Positions 62,882 through 64,000 of a stretch of DNA of 64,000 nt are shown in pieces (positions within the stretch are counted from its first letter, which is position 1; every line of letters begins with the position of its first letter). Where the stretch lies: assembly GCA_949358305.1 (NCBI GenBank), contig CASHSZ010000127.1, positions 30,001 through 94,000 on the forward strand, given 5' to 3'. Source of the DNA: Strigamia acuminata. Its lineage: Eukaryota > Arthropoda > Chilopoda > Geophilomorpha > Linotaeniidae. The notes under the pieces are model-generated. The model was not told the origin of the DNA. It was given only the letters and a program-made list of their open reading frames with translations, and did not search any database. The position numbers and the translations under genes are program-made.

Positions 62882-63474
62882 AAGCCAGATGTGAAGTTGT
62901 CGTGAGTTTGACAATGGCGGCAGTGGGCGCCATTTTACAGGACAAGAACGACATGTGCAGGACCAACTGTATCGAGAGTTGCCTGGACAGTGTTACGTCC
63001 ACCACATCGTGTGCCACCAGCGCAGCGAGTGTGGCTGCCACACACATCGGGAATCATCACACGGGATGGCGAAATTTGTCTCAGGGACATCCAGTGGGTC
63101 AGGTTCGAGTCTGTGGGTCGCCGATGCCGTCCATGCAGTTCGTACTTGGGCGCCGCCAGTCAAGTTGGCGGTCATCGAGTCTGCCGTTTCCAGTGACCAC
63201 TCCGGGATCGATTGACGATCTTTCACAGAGCAGAAGGAGGCAGCACCACTTGTGCAACATGCTAGGACTGCCCGATCCGCCCATCCGAGTCAGGAGTGGT
63301 ATCGTCTTGTTGTCAGCTGGGTGTTGGCGTGCCTCGTGTTCCGACGGATCCGCCAAGGGAGCTGTGCTGTCGGATCAGAGTCTCAAGCGTCAGTTACGCC
63401 GCCTGAAGTCTATTTTCGAAACACAACGCAATGTACTGGAGTCAGCAATGAAGATTTCATTTATTGTTGATTAA
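62878..63474 (+). CDS. Hypothetical ORF after the Element 3 primer site, 198 codons
   Basis: ATG within the primer site, stop at 63474. The segment is visibly richer in G+C than its flanks, and the change coincides with the ORF limits, which suggests coding origin. The product begins MQARCEVVV and has a cysteine cluster (CRTNCIESC), a central stretch rich in serine, proline and arginine, and a charged helical-looking C-terminus (LKRQLRRLKSIFETQRN). I recognise no Gag, zinc knuckle or enzyme domain. It could be a leader protein, a decayed gag start or chance. Two shorter overlapping frames (62990-63196 and 63252-63470) are also open, so the true frame is uncertain. Confidence 0.3.
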   Translation: MQARCEVVVSLTMAAVGAILQDKNDMCRTNCIESCLDSVTSTTSCATSAASVAATHIGNHHTGWRNLSQGHPVGQVRVCGSPMPSMQFVLGRRQSSWRSSSLPFPVTTPGSIDDLSQSRRRQHHLCNMLGLPDPPIRVRSGIVLLSAGCWRASCSDGSAKGAVLSDQSLKRQLRRLKSIFETQRNVLESAMKISFIVD

Positions 63475-64000
63475 TTTCTTTATATGAAATGAAATGTTAG
63501 ATTTTAAGGTTTTTTTTGGGGGAAATTGTGATCGTTTTGGGTTTTTTAAGGGGCGTTAGATTCTCACAGTGAATAAGGGTCGTTTTTAGCTCATTTCTCT
63601 AGAATTCTTTGCATGTTCGCGCCTTGTCTACCATGTTGAGCTGTCGGCAAGGTCCCTTTAGATTCCCTGTAACAGTTTTTGCCCTTTTTCTTACGATTTA
63701 CTGTGATCCTGTTTCACGTTTCCCTTTTGAGATAAAATAAGGTGGCTGGTATAATTTTACTGGCCTTTTTTATTTAGGGTCTAGTTAGAGAGTTTGTATC
63801 TTTGATAGTTTATACTTAACCCGTGTATATTTATTAGCTTTACTCGATTTGCTCACGTTTGGTGAGATTTTCAATCCAATTCATGCTTAATATAGTTCTC
63901 TTCAAGTTTTGATTGTCAGGTCCCTTGTAGACGAGTTCGTCAGTAGGTTCTGCCGCTAGCCTTATATTTGTTTGGCTTTTTAGTTTAGTTCGTTTAGCAG
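63475..64000 (+). other. AT-rich sequence after the Element 3 ORF, no gene seen
   Basis: T-rich on the plus strand, with stops in all frames. The one notable feature is a T-run plus GGGGGAAA at 63511-63525 followed by TTGTGATCG, which resembles a polypurine tract next to an LTR start. The following bases do not match the Element 3 LTR. No promoter, RNA gene or repeat recognised. Confidence 0.5.

Larger units (their letters stand above)
62086..64000 (+). mobile_element. Element 3: 5' part of a third LTR retrotransposon
   Basis: Satellite stops inside a monomer and is followed by TGTTGCGAGCA, the same first 11 nt as the Element 1 LTR in element sense. A poly(A) signal lies at 62640 and an 18-nt tRNA-His primer site starts at 62862. 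The element is in plus orientation and leaves the window, so the 3' LTR and right target copy cannot be checked; the left flank is ACTTT. The visible interior holds one GC-richer ORF and then AT-rich sequence without a recognised gene. Whether it is autonomous is unknown. Confidence 0.7.

Noticed and set aside
1-64000. CENP-B box or telomere repeats in the satellite
   Set aside because: No TTCG....A..CGGG pattern and no short G-rich telomere repeat is present in any monomer class that I read.

Overview
The window is animal (metazoan) nuclear DNA. About 44 of 64 kb is one AT-rich tandem satellite, and into it are inserted LTR retrotransposons, one carrying an intact BEL/Pao-type Gag-Pol gene. 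BEL/Pao elements are known from animals, and the primer-binding sites fit the 3' end of an animal tRNA-His. I cannot name the species. No host gene, rRNA, tRNA or CRISPR array was seen.

Layout: (1) 1-14802, satellite in forward orientation. (2) 14803-23338, Element 1, an LTR retrotransposon on the minus strand with 1506-bp LTRs that look identical, a 4-bp target duplication and a 5.5-kb interior with no recognisable gag or pol. (3) 23339-27833, forward satellite. (4) 27833/27834, an abrupt inversion point. (5) 27834-51834, the same satellite in reverse orientation. (6) 51835-61255, Element 2, a full-length BEL/Pao element on the minus strand with 1562-bp LTRs that look identical, a 5-bp target duplication and one open 1746-residue polyprotein. 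(7) 61256-62085, reverse satellite. (8) 62086-64000, the 5' part of a third LTR element (Element 3) on the plus strand, running off the window.

The satellite has two interleaved monomer classes, A (140 bp) and B (147 bp). They share a nearly constant block of about 65 bp and differ in the core. B monomers are separated by whole numbers of A monomers, giving composite higher-order units.

The main observation is that the forward and reverse satellite are arms of one very large inverted duplication. Rare private substitutions in the left arm recur in mirror order in the right arm. The mirror sums are constant within blocks and step only at Element 1 (8540 bp) and at whole-repeat indels (287, 1841, 140, 1693 and 287 bp). 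The arms flank a 786-bp asymmetric spacer. Element 1 sits only in the left arm, so it arrived after the inversion. All three elements have LTRs starting TGTTGC in their own sense direction and tRNA-His-like primer sites. This suggests that the coding element, or relatives of it, could supply proteins to the non-coding one; that link is inference.
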